From Lachnospiraceae bacterium (GTDB lineage: Bacteria; Bacillota; Clostridia; Lachnospirales; Lachnospiraceae), in contig JAFRRM010000019.1 of NCBI GenBank assembly GCA_017428105.1, positions 1 to 64,000 of the forward strand: 64,000 nucleotides of DNA. The letters run 5' to 3'. Shown here piece after piece: positions 35,592 through 43,299 of this stretch. The translations under genes and the position numbers were made by a program. How positions within the stretch are numbered: the stretch's first letter is position 1; each line of letters starts with the position of its first letter. The notes below the pieces were generated by a model, which had not been told where the DNA came from, searched no databases, and was given only the letters and a program-made list of their open reading frames with translations.

Positions 35592-36012
35592 CTCCTCCTG
35601 ATACGGGGCGGGCGAAAGCGTCCTCCCCGGTATTGTCCGGTCCCTGACCCACCGCGAACGCGATGGCCAGGCTGCCGTCGTGTGATATTGACAGGAGCAT
35701 CTCGTCCATGCCCCCGGAATTCATGATCTTGAGCGCCTCCCCGGAGATCCGGTAAAATGGCCTGCCGTCAGGCCGGTGCAGCACCTCCACCTCGCGCAGG
35801 GAAAAGCCGCGCACGCCGGTCCCGACGGCTTTGGCAAATGCTTCTTTCGCCGCATACATCCCGGCCATGCTCTGTGCCAGTCCGGCGCCTTTCCGCTCCA
35901 GGTACGCTCTTTCTTCATCCGAAAAGAACCGGAGGGCAAAACTGCTGTCCGGCGCATGGGACCTCATCCGGGAAATCCGGCAGACGTCGACACCGATGCC
36001 GTGGATGGTCAT
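35581..36012 (-). CDS. acpS: Holo-[acyl-carrier-protein] synthase
   Basis: A 143-residue phosphopantetheinyl transferase that loads CoA-derived phosphopantetheine on [15 protein letters not shown] holds the first Mg-binding Asp and [16 protein letters not shown] the Glu and Lys. The C-terminus is about 20 residues longer than typical. ATG follows GAAGGAGCGCCC. It overlaps tdh by 11 bp, an unusual partner for this essential lipid gene. Confidence 0.95.
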   Translation of the reverse strand: MTIHGIGVDVCRISRMRSHAPDSSFALRFFSDEERAYLERKGAGLAQSMAGMYAAKEAFAKAVGTGVRGFSLREVEVLHRPDGRPFYRISGEALKIMNSGGMDEMLLSISHDGSLAIAFAVGQGPDNTGEDAFARPVSGGDDE

Positions 36013-36060
36013 GGGCGCTCCTTCATCCGGGCGGAAAAACCGTCCGGCCGCGTGTCATCT

Positions 36061-37005
36061 CTACCATTTTAACCCCTGGCCCAGCTGGCGGGGCAGGGTA
36101 TTTTTCCATAAGTGATATTTCTGAAGCGTGAACAGGCGGCCCCATTTGCCCTGCTCCGCCAGAGAGGCGAAAGCCCGGCAGGTCTCCTTCTGTTTCCCGC
36201 TCAATTCCGCATCATAGCACCGCAGAAAGGCTTTGGCCTGGGCAATGCCGTCATCCCGCATCTTCCGGGCGTAACCGCCTTTCAGGCGGCTTGCCATGTA
36301 GGAAAGGGAGCCGGCGTTTTTTGCGCCTACGACGTTGCTTCCGTGCTGTCGGTAGTCCATGGTGGCTTCCGGCAGAAAGACCGCCCGGCCCAGTGCCGAA
36401 GCGATGAGGGCGATCCACCAGTCGTGCATCAGCATGTGCGGTTCCTCCTCCGCGCGGGCGGCCAGGGCGGCCAGCGGGCGGTTGAGCATCATGGTGCAGC
36501 CGGTGACGACGTTCTGGACCAGCAGCTGGTGAAACGCCAGGCGGGCGCCGTCCAGTTTCGAAAAATGCAGGAAGCTCGGATCGATCTCCCGGAGCTGACC
36601 GTCCACCACGCGCAGATCCGTATGCACCAGCAGGGGGATCTGGCCGCCGGCTTCTTTTTCCGCCGCCTCCATGGTCTCCAGAGTCCGGCGCACCTTGTCC
36701 GGATGCCAGACGTCATCCTGATCCGCGCACATGGTATAGGGCGCTTCGCCGCCGAAACGGGCGATCAGATACATGAAATGTTTCTGGGCGCTGCCGAAAC
36801 GCCGGCCGGAGCGGTGATGGCTGATCTTTTCGGGGTGCGAGCGGGCATAGAAATCCAGCACGTCGGCCGTGTCCTCCCCGTCGTCGGACAGGATCAGGAA
36901 CCAGTCATCGCAGTCCTGGTTCAGGATGGACTCGATCTGCGCGCCCACATAGGCGGCGCCTTTATAGGCCGCCAGCAAAATCGTGACTTTCTTATCGTGC
37001 ATCAT
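36061..37005 (-). CDS. Family 2 glycosyltransferase
   Basis: About 314 residues. GT-A fold: VTILLAAYKGAAYVGAQIESIL at the start, LSDDGEDTADV and ADQDDVWHPDKV (DxD-type metal site). A basic C-terminal region ends in a short helical tail with no strong transmembrane segments. It probably adds rhamnose or a related sugar to a surface polysaccharide, as it follows rfbC with overlapping ATGATG. The longer upstream frame is not used. Confidence 0.9.
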   Translation of the reverse strand: MMHDKKVTILLAAYKGAAYVGAQIESILNQDCDDWFLILSDDGEDTADVLDFYARSHPEKISHHRSGRRFGSAQKHFMYLIARFGGEAPYTMCADQDDVWHPDKVRRTLETMEAAEKEAGGQIPLLVHTDLRVVDGQLREIDPSFLHFSKLDGARLAFHQLLVQNVVTGCTMMLNRPLAALAARAEEEPHMLMHDWWIALIASALGRAVFLPEATMDYRQHGSNVVGAKNAGSLSYMASRLKGGYARKMRDDGIAQAKAFLRCYDAELSGKQKETCRAFASLAEQGKWGRLFTLQKYHLWKNTLPRQLGQGLKW

Positions 37006-37613
37006 GAGAAGATCCAGCTGTCTTTCAGCAGCGGATGTTTTTCGTCTTTTTCGCTCAGGATCAGGGGCAGGCCGTCCGACATGCGGTAGGCACAGGCCAG
37101 CGGCGCGCCGGGATATTCCCCGACGGGCTCCAGTTCCGGCCATTCGACGCCTACGGCGGGGTCGTTGAACGCGATGCCGCCTTCGTCGCCCGGATGGTAA
37201 AAATCGTTGACTTTATAGCAGAATTCCGCTTCCGGACTGAGGACCAGATAACCGTGGGCAAAGCCCTCGGGCAGGTACATCTGGCGGAAATTGTCCTCGC
37301 TCAGGATCTCTCCGTGCCATTTTCCGAAGGTGGGGCTGCCCTGCCGCAGGTCCACCGCCACGTCAAAAACGCGGCCGCGGCCGGCACGCACCAGCTTTGC
37401 CTGCGGATAATGCTTCTGGAAATGGAGGCCGCGGAGCACGCCCCGGACGGAGCGGCTCACGTTGTCCTGCACGAAACGCGTCGTGATGCCAGCTTCCGCA
37501 AAGTCCCGCTCATTGTAGAACTCCACAAAATAGCCCCGGGCGTCCCGGTGCACAGTGGGTTCCACCACCAGCAGCCCTTCGATCCCTGTTTTTCTTATCG
37601 TGATCTGACTCAC
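37002..37613 (-). CDS. rfbC: dTDP-4-dehydrorhamnose 3,5-epimerase
   Basis: A 203-residue RmlC cupin. GLLVVEPTVHRDARGYFVEFYNERDF, NVSRSVRGVLRGLHFQ (catalytic His), RGRVFDVAVDLR and YLPEGFAHGYLVLS are all present. Epimerises dTDP-4-keto-6-deoxyglucose at C3 and C5. GTG start overlapping the rfbD stop. Confidence 0.97.
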   Translation of the reverse strand: MSQITIRKTGIEGLLVVEPTVHRDARGYFVEFYNERDFAEAGITTRFVQDNVSRSVRGVLRGLHFQKHYPQAKLVRAGRGRVFDVAVDLRQGSPTFGKWHGEILSEDNFRQMYLPEGFAHGYLVLSPEAEFCYKVNDFYHPGDEGGIAFNDPAVGVEWPELEPVGEYPGAPLACAYRMSDGLPLILSEKDEKHPLLKDSWIFS

Positions 37614-38545
37614 CGGATCACCTCGATCTCCTGCAAATACCGATGCAGGGCGTCCTGCCAGTCGGGCAGGGGAATAAAGCCTTTTTCGACCAGTTTGGAT
37701 CTATCCAGGCGGCTGTTGAAGGGGCGGGCCGCCGCAGAAGCGCCGTACTCCGCCGTGGTGACGGGCGTCACCTTCACTTCCCTGCCGGCCTGGCGGAAGA
37801 TCTCCCGGGCGAAATCGCACCAGGAAATGTAGCCGCCCTCGTTGGTGGCGTGATAATAGCCGTATTCCTCCGTTTCGATCATGTCCGCCAGCAGGCGGGC
37901 CAGATCGAGGGTATAGGTCGGTGTCCCGATCTGATCGCTGACCACGCGGAGCTCCGGATGGGTCTCCGCCAGATGCAGCATGGTCTTTACGAAATTCTGG
38001 CCGTTTTTGCCGAAGACCCAGGCGATGCGGACGATGAAGAATTTCTCCAGGTTCTCCGCCACGGCCAGTTCCCCGGCCAGTTTGGATTCCCCGTAAACGT
38101 TGAGCGGCGCGTAGGACTTGCAGTCCGGATCCCAGGGCGTCTCTCCCTGGCCGTCGAACACGTAATCCGTGCTGATGTACAGCATTTTCGCGCCGGTCTT
38201 CGCGGCGGCTTTTGCCAGATAGGACGTCGCGGCACCGTTGATGGCCATGACTTTGTCGCGGAGGGCAGGATCCTCTGCCTTATCCACGGCCGTCCAGGCG
38301 GCGCAGTGGATCACGGCCTGGGGACGGATCATGCGCATCACGCGGCGCACCGCGCGCTCATCCGTCAGGTCCAGGCTCACGTACGGCGCTTCGCAGACAG
38401 CGGTCCCGTCCGGAAGGCCCGCATAGGCTTCCGTTATGTCGCTGCCTACCGCCACATGGCCGCGGCGGTCCAGTTCGTTCATCACATCATGTCCCAGCTG
38501 GCCGTTGACGCCGGTCACCAGGATGCGCATCGTCTTATCGCTCAT
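37610..38545 (-). CDS. rfbD: dTDP-4-dehydrorhamnose reductase
   Basis: About 311 residues, extended SDR. MRILVTGVNGQLGHDVMNEL binds NADPH; STDYVFDGQGETPW and YGESKLAGE (YxxxK) form the active site; RIAWVFGKNGQNFVKTM and SDQIGTPTYTLDLA follow. Makes dTDP-L-rhamnose. The ATG at 38545 overlaps the rfbB stop; the longer upstream frame is rejected. Confidence 0.97.
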   Translation of the reverse strand: MSDKTMRILVTGVNGQLGHDVMNELDRRGHVAVGSDITEAYAGLPDGTAVCEAPYVSLDLTDERAVRRVMRMIRPQAVIHCAAWTAVDKAEDPALRDKVMAINGAATSYLAKAAAKTGAKMLYISTDYVFDGQGETPWDPDCKSYAPLNVYGESKLAGELAVAENLEKFFIVRIAWVFGKNGQNFVKTMLHLAETHPELRVVSDQIGTPTYTLDLARLLADMIETEEYGYYHATNEGGYISWCDFAREIFRQAGREVKVTPVTTAEYGASAAARPFNSRLDRSKLVEKGFIPLPDWQDALHRYLQEIEVIR

Positions 38546-39561
38546 CGGTTTTCGTACATCTTTCGGTAATAATCTTTGTAATCGCCGGAAATGATGGTCT
38601 CCCACCATTCCTTGTTGTCCAGATACCAGCGGATGGTCTTCTTGATGCCGTCCGCGAACATGGTCTCCGGCAGCCAGCCGAGTTCCGCGTGGATCTTGGA
38701 GGGATCGATCGCGTAGCGCATGTCGTGGCCCTTGCGGTCCGTCACGTACGTGATCAGATCCTCGGACTTGCCGAGTTCACGGAGGATCAGCTTCACGATG
38801 TCGATGTTCGCCATCTCGTTGTGACCGCCGATGTTGTACACTTCGCCCGCCCGGCCGTTCCGGATGATCAGGTCGATGGCCTTGCAGTGATCCTCCACGT
38901 ACAGCCAGTCGCGCACGTTCAGGCCCTGTCCGTAGACCGGCAGCGGCTTGTCCGCCAGGCAGTTGGCGATCATCAGCGGGATCAGCTTCTCCGGGAACTG
39001 GTAAGGCCCGTAGTTGTTGGAGCAGCGGGAAATGGTGACCGGCAGGCCGTAGGTCCGGTGATACGCCATGGCCAGCAGGTCCGCCGCTGCTTTGGAGCTG
39101 GAGTACGGAGAGCTGGTATGGAGAGGCGTTTCTTCCGTGAAGAGCAGGTCCGGGCGGTCCAGCGGCAGGTCGCCGTAAACTTCGTCCGTGGAGACCTGGT
39201 GGAAGCGCCTGACTCCGTACTTGCGGCCGGCGTCCATGAGAACGGCCGTGCCCATGATGTTGGTCTCCAGGAAAACGCCGGGGTTTTCGATGGAGCGGTC
39301 CACGTGGCTCTCCGCCGCAAAATGCACCACGATGTCCGGATGCTCCTCCTCAAACAATCTGTAAACGGCCTCCCGGTCGCAGATGTCTTCCTTGACGAAG
39401 CGGAAATTCGGACGGTCCAGTACGTCCTTCAGCGTGCTCAGGTTGCCCGCATAGGTCAGTTTATCCAGACAGATCAGCCGGTCTTCCGGGTGATGTTCAA
39501 GTTCGTAAAAGATGAAGTTGCTGCCGATGAAGCCGGCGCCGCCGGTAATGAGTATGTTCAT
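38542..39561 (-). CDS. rfbB: dTDP-glucose 4,6-dehydratase
   Basis: A 339-residue SDR. NILITGGAGFIGSNFI binds NAD; HFAAESHVDRSIE, VSTDEVYGDL and YSSSKAAAD form the catalytic site; RCSNNYGPYQFPEKLIP is typical. Converts dTDP-glucose to the 4-keto-6-deoxy sugar. It lies 90 bp downstream of rfbA. Confidence 0.98.
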   Translation of the reverse strand: MNILITGGAGFIGSNFIFYELEHHPEDRLICLDKLTYAGNLSTLKDVLDRPNFRFVKEDICDREAVYRLFEEEHPDIVVHFAAESHVDRSIENPGVFLETNIMGTAVLMDAGRKYGVRRFHQVSTDEVYGDLPLDRPDLLFTEETPLHTSSPYSSSKAAADLLAMAYHRTYGLPVTISRCSNNYGPYQFPEKLIPLMIANCLADKPLPVYGQGLNVRDWLYVEDHCKAIDLIIRNGRAGEVYNIGGHNEMANIDIVKLILRELGKSEDLITYVTDRKGHDMRYAIDPSKIHAELGWLPETMFADGIKKTIRWYLDNKEWWETIISGDYKDYYRKMYENR

Positions 39562-39651
39562 AAGCCCTCCCGTATGCGGGCCGCTTTTCTGACGGTCCCC
39601 GCGGTATTGTATGATCCGGCCGCACGGCAGCGCAGCCGGGTCAGATCATTT

Positions 39652-40536
39652 TTAATAGCGGATCTTTCCTTCCGCCGCCTGCTTCAGATGCTGCCCGTAA
39701 GGCGATTTTCCGTAGCGTTCCGCGGCGGCCAGCAGACTTTCCTTATCGATCCAGCCCTGCAGATAAGCGATCTCCTCCAGGGCCGCGATCTGCGAGCTCT
39801 GGCGCGTTTCGATCGTCCGCACGAAGTTCGTCGCCTCCGCCAGGGAATCCATGGTTCCGGTATCCAGCCAGGCGTAGCCCCGGCCCAGGAGCTGGACGTT
39901 CAGCGTCCCGTCCTCCAGGTAAAAACGGTTGAGGTCCGTGATCTCCAGTTCCCCGCGTTTGCTGGGCCGCACCCGCCTGGCCATCTCCACGACGCGGCGG
40001 TCGTAGAAATACAGGCCGGTGATGCAGTAATTGCTCTTCGGATGCTCGGGCTTCTCCTCCACGGAGATCACGCGTCCTTCGTCGTCGAATTCCACGATGC
40101 CGAAGCGTTCCGGATCCGAGACGTAGTAGCCGAAGATCGAGGCCCGGCCGGCTTCCGCGTCGGCCTTGGCCCGGCGCAGGCGCTCGCCCAGACCGGCGCC
40201 GTAAAAGATGTTGTCCCCCAGGACCATCGCGCAGCAGTCGTCCCCGATGAATTCCTCGCCGATCAGGAAGGCCTGCGCGAGACCGTCGGGGCTGGGCTGC
40301 TCCCTGTAGCTGAGCTGCAGGCCGAATTCGCTGCCGTCGCCGAGCAGGCGCTCGAAGTTCGGCAGGTCCGACGGCGTGGAGATGATCAGGATCTCCCGGA
40401 TCCCCGCCAGCATCAGCGTGGATAAGGGGTAATAGATCATGGGTTTATCATAGACCGGCAGCAGCTGCTTGGACGTCACCATCGTCAGCGGATAGAGCCG
40501 GGTGCCGGCGCCGCCTGCCAGAACGATTCCTTTCAT
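39652..40536 (-). CDS. rfbA: Glucose-1-phosphate thymidylyltransferase
   Basis: About 294 residues. [18 protein letters not shown] (nucleotide loop with catalytic Arg), [24 protein letters not shown] (metal Asp) and [11 protein letters not shown] are the RmlA blocks. First enzyme of dTDP-rhamnose synthesis, probably feedback-inhibited by dTDP-rhamnose as in other RmlA. The ATG at 40536, behind GGAG, gives the proper N-terminus. First gene of rfbA-rfbB-rfbD-rfbC-GT2. Confidence 0.97.
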   Translation of the reverse strand: MKGIVLAGGAGTRLYPLTMVTSKQLLPVYDKPMIYYPLSTLMLAGIREILIISTPSDLPNFERLLGDGSEFGLQLSYREQPSPDGLAQAFLIGEEFIGDDCCAMVLGDNIFYGAGLGERLRRAKADAEAGRASIFGYYVSDPERFGIVEFDDEGRVISVEEKPEHPKSNYCITGLYFYDRRVVEMARRVRPSKRGELEITDLNRFYLEDGTLNVQLLGRGYAWLDTGTMDSLAEATNFVRTIETRQSSQIAALEEIAYLQGWIDKESLLAAAERYGKSPYGQHLKQAAEGKIRY

Positions 40537-40579
40537 TTGAGTCTCCTTTCGGTCTTTTCCGGCCGTTTCGCCGCGGTCC

Positions 40580-41704
40580 TCACTCCGCTTCATGCGGGCG
40601 CGGGACCTTGGTAGGCGCCGCGGCCCGGGATTCCGCTTCCCGGTCCAGCTGCGGCAGATAGGCTTTCCAGCTGGTGTAAAGATCGTTGTATAATGCGTCG
40701 TCGAAATGTCTGGTGCTCAGGCTGTCGAACAGATTGTGGATCTGCGCCAGACCGTCTTCCCGGACCGGATCCAGGCGGTACATTTCCAGGAAGACGCCGT
40801 AAGCCTCCCGCAGTTCGCGGTCCGTGTCCAGATCGCTGCGGACGGCCTCCAGTTCGATGCTGTAGCGCGCCACCGCATCGCTCACCGCCTTGCTGCGGCG
40901 CCGTTCCAGCGAAGGGATCAGGATGCCGGCCCCCACGCTGAGCAGGATCGCTGCCGTGAGCAGGATCCTCAGCCAGAAAGCCGGGCGGCCGTTTAAGGCC
41001 AGGCGGACTTTTTCCGTTTTCCGGTCCGCTTCATCCCGGAGCGAGGAGGCCGTTTCGCGCAGCGTCTTTTTGCGGCCGATCTGCGGCGTGCGGATGTCCT
41101 CCGTCATTTCCTTCAGCATGTGCAGGCAGAAAGTGTTTCCGGTGTCCGCGCGGAGGACCGTGCGGAGTTCGCGTTCCGCCTTGCCGTACTTTCCTTCAGA
41201 GTAGTACAGGAGCGCCAGAAGGCTGTGCGCCTTCAGCATTTTCGGATGGTGCGCGGTGACCCATTCGAGCTGCAGGATGGCCAGGTCTTCGCTGCCTTTC
41301 TGCGCGTAGTCCAGGGCGAAATTGAATTTCCGGATGCCCTGGGCGGCCGTGTCCATCTGGACCCGGTCGTCCTGCAGATATTTGACATAACCCGCCGCCG
41401 GATTGTTCTCCGGCTGATAGTGCGTGCTCACGACCCATTCGCAGAGCGCCCGGACCGTCTCCCCCATCTCATACAAAACCAGCCCCAGCAGATTGCGTGC
41501 CAGGGTGTTCTTCTTATCGATCTGAAGGGCAAAGGACAGGTCCTCCGCAGCGCCGGTCAGGTCCCGCACGCGGGCCTTTTCCAGTCCGTAATTGTAATAC
41601 CGGAGAGAAAGCCTCACGATCTTCCGGTAAAGTCTGACGTCTGCGCCGCAGTGCAGACAGAACTGCCCCGATCCCAGCGTGTTCCCGCATCGGTAACAGA
41701 TCAT
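40580..41704 (-). CDS. Zinc-ribbon TPR membrane protein
   Basis: A 374-residue protein. Residues 1-22 form a zinc ribbon ([18 protein letters not shown]). Residues about 35-200 are TPR-like helices ([40 protein letters not shown]). One transmembrane helix ([21 protein letters not shown], about 250) separates a helical C-terminal part. Shine-Dalgarno AAGGAG with 7-nt spacing. It starts 1 bp after the stop of a 44-codon ORF. It lies next to the cyclase module, but its role is not recognised. Confidence 0.7.
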   Translation of the reverse strand: MICYRCGNTLGSGQFCLHCGADVRLYRKIVRLSLRYYNYGLEKARVRDLTGAAEDLSFALQIDKKNTLARNLLGLVLYEMGETVRALCEWVVSTHYQPENNPAAGYVKYLQDDRVQMDTAAQGIRKFNFALDYAQKGSEDLAILQLEWVTAHHPKMLKAHSLLALLYYSEGKYGKAERELRTVLRADTGNTFCLHMLKEMTEDIRTPQIGRKKTLRETASSLRDEADRKTEKVRLALNGRPAFWLRILLTAAILLSVGAGILIPSLERRRSKAVSDAVARYSIELEAVRSDLDTDRELREAYGVFLEMYRLDPVREDGLAQIHNLFDSLSTRHFDDALYNDLYTSWKAYLPQLDREAESRAAAPTKVPRPHEAE

Positions 41705-41705
41705 C

Positions 41706-41840
41706 CTACGACTCCTTCTCCCGGATCAGTTCCATCAGGAGGTCCGTCAGGTCGCGGGTGTCGGTCCTTATGATATCTTCCGCCTTCTCCACTTCCGTGC
41801 TCGGCTGGAATTTGGCCAATTCATCTTCAAAGATCAGCAT
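41706..41840 (-). CDS. 44-residue acidic small protein
   Basis: A short ORF (starts MLIFEDELAKFQPSTEVEKA, ends MELIREKES) rich in Glu and Asp and predicted helical. It has a strong ribosome binding site, GGGAGGATCACC before ATG, and its TAG is 1 bp before the next ATG, so the two are coupled. A promoter (-35 TTGCTT, -10 TATGAT) lies just upstream. No family is recognised. The DNA is G/C at third positions like its neighbours, supporting a real gene. Confidence 0.7.
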   Translation of the reverse strand: MLIFEDELAKFQPSTEVEKAEDIIRTDTRDLTDLLMELIREKES

Positions 41841-41867
41841 GGTGATCCTCCCTTATACTGCGCTCCC

Positions 41868-41896
41868 ATCATAACCCATTCAGCCGGAAAAAGCAA
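41868..41896 (-). promoter_or_regulatory. Candidate promoter of the small ORF/TPR pair
   Basis: -35 TTGCTT (41896-41891), 17-bp spacer, -10 TATGAT (41873-41868). The -35 lies inside the end of the cyclase gene. Moderate match only. Confidence 0.45.
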
Positions 41897-43286
41897 GCCG
41901 GAGACGGGCGGCGAAGGACGGCGGGCAGGACGTGAAGCGCAGGCGGTAACGCTCGCCCTGCGTTTCCGCGACCCGGGCGTAGACGCCTTCCTCCCAGTCC
42001 AGATACAGACTGTCGAAGTTCTGCAGCGGAGCGTCGGTCTCGGCCCAGGCCTCCCGGAGGGAGACTTCGGTCAGCCGGACCTCGTACCGCTCGGGCAGGA
42101 CCGTTTTGCCTTCCATGGGGCTCATCGACAGGACCATGGGTCTATCGAGCGAGCGGAAGATCCTGCTGTCCTCGGGCAGATGCAGGCCGTGGCGGCCGCC
42201 GATCCCCAGCAGGCGGTAGACGGTGAGTTCTTCCGTCAGGCCCTTGAAATGGATGCGGCGGGAGGCGGCCAGTTCCAGCGGCTCCTTCACGGCGTCGCGC
42301 GTGGCCTGGGAAATGATGATGTCCCCGCCGGCGGTATAGCTTTCCAGGCGCCCGGCCAGGTTCACGACCTGGCCCATCACGCCGTATTTGGTGCGTTTTT
42401 CCGAACCGATGTTGCCCGCGATGACCTCGCCGGTGCTCAGTCCGATGCCCATCCGCAGTTCTTCAAAGCCGTGCTCACGGTTCCACGCGTTGACGCGTTC
42501 CATCCGCAGCTGCATGGAGACGGCGGCCGCGGCCGCTTCCGCCGCATGGTCCGAAGACGCGATGGGCGCGCCGAAAACCACGAAGAGACCGTCGCCCAGG
42601 AACTCCAGCAGGGTCCCGTGGTAGGACTCGATCACTTCGTAGACTTCTTCAAAATAGTGGTTGAGCATCTCCAGGAACGGCGCGGGGTCCATCCGGGTGC
42701 TCAGGGCGGTGAAATCCCGCAGGTCGCTGATCATCACGGTGACTTCGCGTTTCCGTCCGCCCATGACCAGGCCGTCCGGGGTCTCCAGGATGGTGCGGAC
42801 CACGTCGTCCGAGATATAGCGGCCGAACGTCTTCTCCAGGAATTCATTCTTGAGTTCCAGCTTCCGGTTCAGGGTCTGGATCTTTTCCATGGCCTTGACG
42901 GCGTCCCGCAGTTCCGCCAGTTCGGAGATGTCGCTGATGACCGCGATCAGCCCCAGCCGCCGCCCCTCCTCTTTCAGGAACGACGCGCGCACATGCAGCG
43001 TCAGCGTCCGGTCCGCGCGCTTGAAGGGAACGATCCTCTCCTGCCGCTCCCCGGAAGAATAGACCGCGTCCAGAATGGTCTGGTTGAACTCGTCGTTCTC
43101 CGGATATTCGAAGAAGCAGGCGGCGAACGGCAGACCCACCAGGTCCTCTTCCGCACAGCCGAAAATGGCCAGGGCTGCCGGATTGACCGCGCGGATGGTC
43201 CCGCTGAAATCCACGATCAGCATGCCCTCGGACATGTCGCGCATGATATGCTTCTGCATGAGCCTGGTATCGTTCTTCTGCTCCAT
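41880..43286 (-). CDS. PAS-linked class III adenylate/guanylate cyclase
   Basis: A 468-residue cytosolic protein. A PAS domain (about 15-125: SEGMLIVDFSGTIRAVNPAALAIFG), a helical linker (AVKAMEKIQTLNRKLELKNEFLEKTFG) and a class III cyclase domain (about 180-360). The metal Asp pair lies in VMISDLRDFTAL and FLGDGLFVVFG; the base/transition-state region is RTKYGVMGQVVNLAGRLES, with Asn and Arg intact. A C-terminal ~85-residue beta-rich tail (YEVRLTEVSLREAW...) may be PilZ-like. The product cannot be decided from this. It begins 13 bp after the ABC permease. Confidence 0.88.
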   Translation of the reverse strand: MEQKNDTRLMQKHIMRDMSEGMLIVDFSGTIRAVNPAALAIFGCAEEDLVGLPFAACFFEYPENDEFNQTILDAVYSSGERQERIVPFKRADRTLTLHVRASFLKEEGRRLGLIAVISDISELAELRDAVKAMEKIQTLNRKLELKNEFLEKTFGRYISDDVVRTILETPDGLVMGGRKREVTVMISDLRDFTALSTRMDPAPFLEMLNHYFEEVYEVIESYHGTLLEFLGDGLFVVFGAPIASSDHAAEAAAAAVSMQLRMERVNAWNREHGFEELRMGIGLSTGEVIAGNIGSEKRTKYGVMGQVVNLAGRLESYTAGGDIIISQATRDAVKEPLELAASRRIHFKGLTEELTVYRLLGIGGRHGLHLPEDSRIFRSLDRPMVLSMSPMEGKTVLPERYEVRLTEVSLREAWAETDAPLQNFDSLYLDWEEGVYARVAETQGERYRLRFTSCPPSFAARLRLAFSG

Positions 43287-43299
43287 CTTCCCGTTCCCG

